Shown here piece by piece: positions 62,435 through 64,000 of a stretch of DNA of 64,000 nucleotides (position 1 is its first letter; every line of letters begins with the position of its first letter). Source of the stretch: Haemophilus haemolyticus (lineage in GTDB: Bacteria; Pseudomonadota; Gammaproteobacteria; Enterobacterales; Pasteurellaceae); contig NZ_CP031243.1 in assembly GCF_003352385.1 (NCBI RefSeq), positions 1,802,501-1,866,500 of the forward strand, in the 5' to 3' direction. Position numbers and translations under genes: made by a program. The notes under the pieces are model-generated. The model was not told the origin of the DNA, ran no database searches, and worked only from the letters and a program-made list of their open reading frames with translations.

Positions 62435-63364
62435 TTATTTTAAGTAATCCTTATGATGAGAAAAATCACCAGTAAGCCCGTGCCACGTTGCACGCCAAGC
62501 AAATAGTAAACGAGAAAGGCTTGGCTGAGTAAATGCATAAAACCAAGTTGTTTTAATAAAAAAAGCTAGCGTATAAACAAGCCCTTTATGCTTGGCAAAA
62601 GTAGCAATTGTATTACGACAAAAACAATATTGTTTTAAATCTGAATGTGCATTATTAAACCGTAATTTACCAAAAAACATTGGTTCTGATATAGAGCTTG
62701 CAATAGGATGATAAAATAATGCATCAATCACTGTCAAAATATTGGCACGGTATGCCTCTGCACGCATAGTATATTCTCGCTCATCTCCCCAAATAAAGTA
62801 ATCCTTCATAGGAAATCCCATTTGTTGGACAAGATCTCTTCCGATTAACGTACCATTAAAAGGTAATACTGTATCCTTAATTTGATTATCTATTTTTAAA
62901 AATTTAGGGATATCAGAGTAATGATCAATTACTTGTAAACTATTTGGCAACCGCAAGCTAAAACTTAGTTTCTCCTTGCCTTCACAATCAATCACAATAG
63001 GGCCAATATAGCAATTATGAGATATATAAGGTAAAAGCTTTTCCAAACATGTTTCAGCTGGAAATCCATCATCATCCATCAACCAAATATAATCAAAATC
63101 TTGTTCAAACGCATACTTAATCCCCTCATGGAATCCACCTGCTCCCCCCATATTTTCGGGCAAGGTGATGAAAGTAAAAGCATCATTATTTGTCCAACCA
63201 TTCTCACCTAAAAAATCAGCAGTTCCATCAGTACTGGCATTATCAATCACCACAATATGAGTTAAAGGATGTGTTTGGGCTTTCAGTGCATTTAAACAAT
63301 TTAATAATAATGCTTTGCGGTTAAACGTTACAACCACTGCACAAATTGATTTTTCAGTATGCAT
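62435..63364 (-). CDS. GT2-family glycosyltransferase, galactofuranosyltransferase-like
   Basis: 309 residues from 63364 (MHTEKSICAVVVTFNRK); the longer ORF to 63400 reads through the upstream hairpin. GT-A fold: VVTFNRKALLLNCLNALKAQ, VIDNASTDGT, the acidic DYIWLMDDDGFP (DXD), and FIWGDEREYTMRA. GGAGGFHEG is frequent in Galf-transferring GlfT-type enzymes. Placement next to glf supports UDP-galactofuranose as donor, by inference. Confidence 0.8.
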   Translation of the reverse strand: MHTEKSICAVVVTFNRKALLLNCLNALKAQTHPLTHIVVIDNASTDGTADFLGENGWTNNDAFTFITLPENMGGAGGFHEGIKYAFEQDFDYIWLMDDDGFPAETCLEKLLPYISHNCYIGPIVIDCEGKEKLSFSLRLPNSLQVIDHYSDIPKFLKIDNQIKDTVLPFNGTLIGRDLVQQMGFPMKDYFIWGDEREYTMRAEAYRANILTVIDALFYHPIASSISEPMFFGKLRFNNAHSDLKQYCFCRNTIATFAKHKGLVYTLAFFIKTTWFYAFTQPSLSRLLFAWRATWHGLTGDFSHHKDYLK

Positions 63365-63389
63365 AATTGACTCAATTTTATTTAAACAA

Positions 63390-63417
63390 AAGCCATACAC
63401 GAAATCGTATATGGCTT
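63390..63417 (-). terminator. Hairpin between glf and the GT2 gene
   Basis: The minus strand has AAGCCATATACGA/TCGTGTATGGCTT, 13 pairs with one mismatch-type G-U and a 2-base loop, followed by TTGTTT. It could end or attenuate transcription between glf and the GT2 gene. Confidence 0.65.
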
Positions 63418-63436
63418 GATGATAGGCTCGCTATAC

Positions 63437-64000
63437 TTAATCCATATTCACATAGAATGGTTTAAGTGCGGTCTGTTTTTCTAACGATTCTTTTACAACA
63501 TCCGCTGTTTCTAGGGCTTCTTTAATCGTCACATCCATATCTAAATAACGATAAGTACCTAAACGACCGACGAAAGTCACTTGTGTTTCTTTGTTGGCTT
63601 TTTCAACATATTGCTGAAGAAGAGCTTTATCTTTCACTAAACGAATCGGGTAATATGGAATATCATTTTCACCACATAGACGGCTAAATTCACGATAACA
63701 AATTGTTTTCTCGTGTTGTTCCCATGGTGCAAAGTGTTTATGTTCTGAAATACGAGTATAAGGTACTTCTTCATCACCATAGTTAATTACCGCATTACCT
63801 TGGAAATCACCTTCATCGCGGAATGCATCAAAATCTAAAGTGCGGTAGCCTAAGCGACCAAGTTCAAAGCCAAAGTAAGCATCTAGCGGGCCAGACCAGA
63901 AAATATGATCAAACTCTGCTTTCATTGATTCAGCAAATGGTGTATTTAAACGCACTTCAATATTTTCATGATCTAAAATCGCTTCCACAAGTTGTGTATA
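63437..64000 (-). CDS. glf: UDP-galactopyranose mutase, C-terminal half (runs off right end)
   Basis: The visible 187 residues contain FWSGPLDAYFGFELGRLGYR, then TLDF, and QGNAVINYGDEEVPYTRI with HKHFAPWEQH, the Glf family motifs around the flavin and substrate. TFVGRLGTYRYLDMDV closes the FAD site. Frame continues to the window edge (reads YTQLVEAIL), so the start lies beyond. Makes UDP-galactofuranose, the donor for Galf-containing glycans. Two perfect uptake signals lie inside. Confidence 0.93.
   Translation of the reverse strand, partial: YTQLVEAILDHENIEVRLNTPFAESMKAEFDHIFWSGPLDAYFGFELGRLGYRTLDFDAFRDEGDFQGNAVINYGDEEVPYTRISEHKHFAPWEQHEKTICYREFSRLCGENDIPYYPIRLVKDKALLQQYVEKANKETQVTFVGRLGTYRYLDMDVTIKEALETADVVKESLEKQTALKPFYVNMD

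Overview
The window is chromosomal DNA of Haemophilus influenzae or a very close relative. The 9-base Haemophilus DNA uptake signal (AAGTGCGGT and its complement) occurs about 40 times by eye, the DNA is AT-rich, and genes for NAD scavenging (nadN), haem binding (hbpA, hugZ-like) and aroK-aroB-dam are those of this species. Most of the window is core metabolism and information processing. Gene order differs from that of strain Rd as I remember it, with several Rd blocks joined in a new order.

Layout. 0-5.3 kb: birA (partial), guaB, a small lipoprotein, guaA, and a RarD-like permease divergent from an Lrp-type regulator. 5.3-16.5 kb: rlmB, rnr, a trimeric autotransporter adhesin with 25 AAGC repeats, yedE, glutathionylspermidine synthetase/amidase, brnQ and nhaA. 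This segment is bracketed by two copies of a ~100-bp hairpin repeat, the second next to an IS3-type transposase remnant. 16.5-25.2 kb: clpB, the 5-formyl-THF cyclo-ligase gene with 6S RNA, zapA, polA, a cupin and a cysteine desulfidase. 25.2-33.9 kb: an accessory tellurium-type (Ter) island. 33.9-43.4 kb: hugZ-like, hbpA, an MFS pump, mobB, two tiny membrane ORFs, rseC, rsmJ, trmA, maoP, yihD-dsbA and mobA. 43.4-51.2 kb: aroK-aroB-dam, nadN, a hypothetical, and rpsP-rimM-trmD-rplS. 51.2-57.8 kb: queH, ispB, rplU-rpmA, an EamA permease, obgE, ndk and pepB. 57.9-64 kb: a surface-glycan locus (O-antigen ligase, rffG, wbaP, two glycosyltransferases, UDP-galactopyranose mutase) that runs off the right end.

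The main candidate for an under-described system is the Ter island. A divergent HTH repressor-like gene faces an operon of terC, a small secreted four-cysteine protein, three tandem vWA (TerY-type) proteins, a PP2C phosphatase, a protein kinase, TerD and a TerA-like protein. The gene spacing is tight, two inverted repeats lie in the divergent promoter, and a 14-bp-stem hairpin closes the operon. The vWA-phosphatase-kinase triad with TerD/TerA proteins suggests a phosphorylation-controlled stress or defence apparatus at the membrane. The composition and the extra domains are worth study. The island holds only one perfect uptake signal and the glycan locus none, consistent with later acquisition.

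Other points of note: the adhesin is out of frame at 25 repeats (phase OFF as read), a small membrane ORF is broken by an amber codon downstream of a palindrome of the Sxy-dependent CRP (competence) type, and inverted uptake signals form hairpins inside or at the ends of genes.
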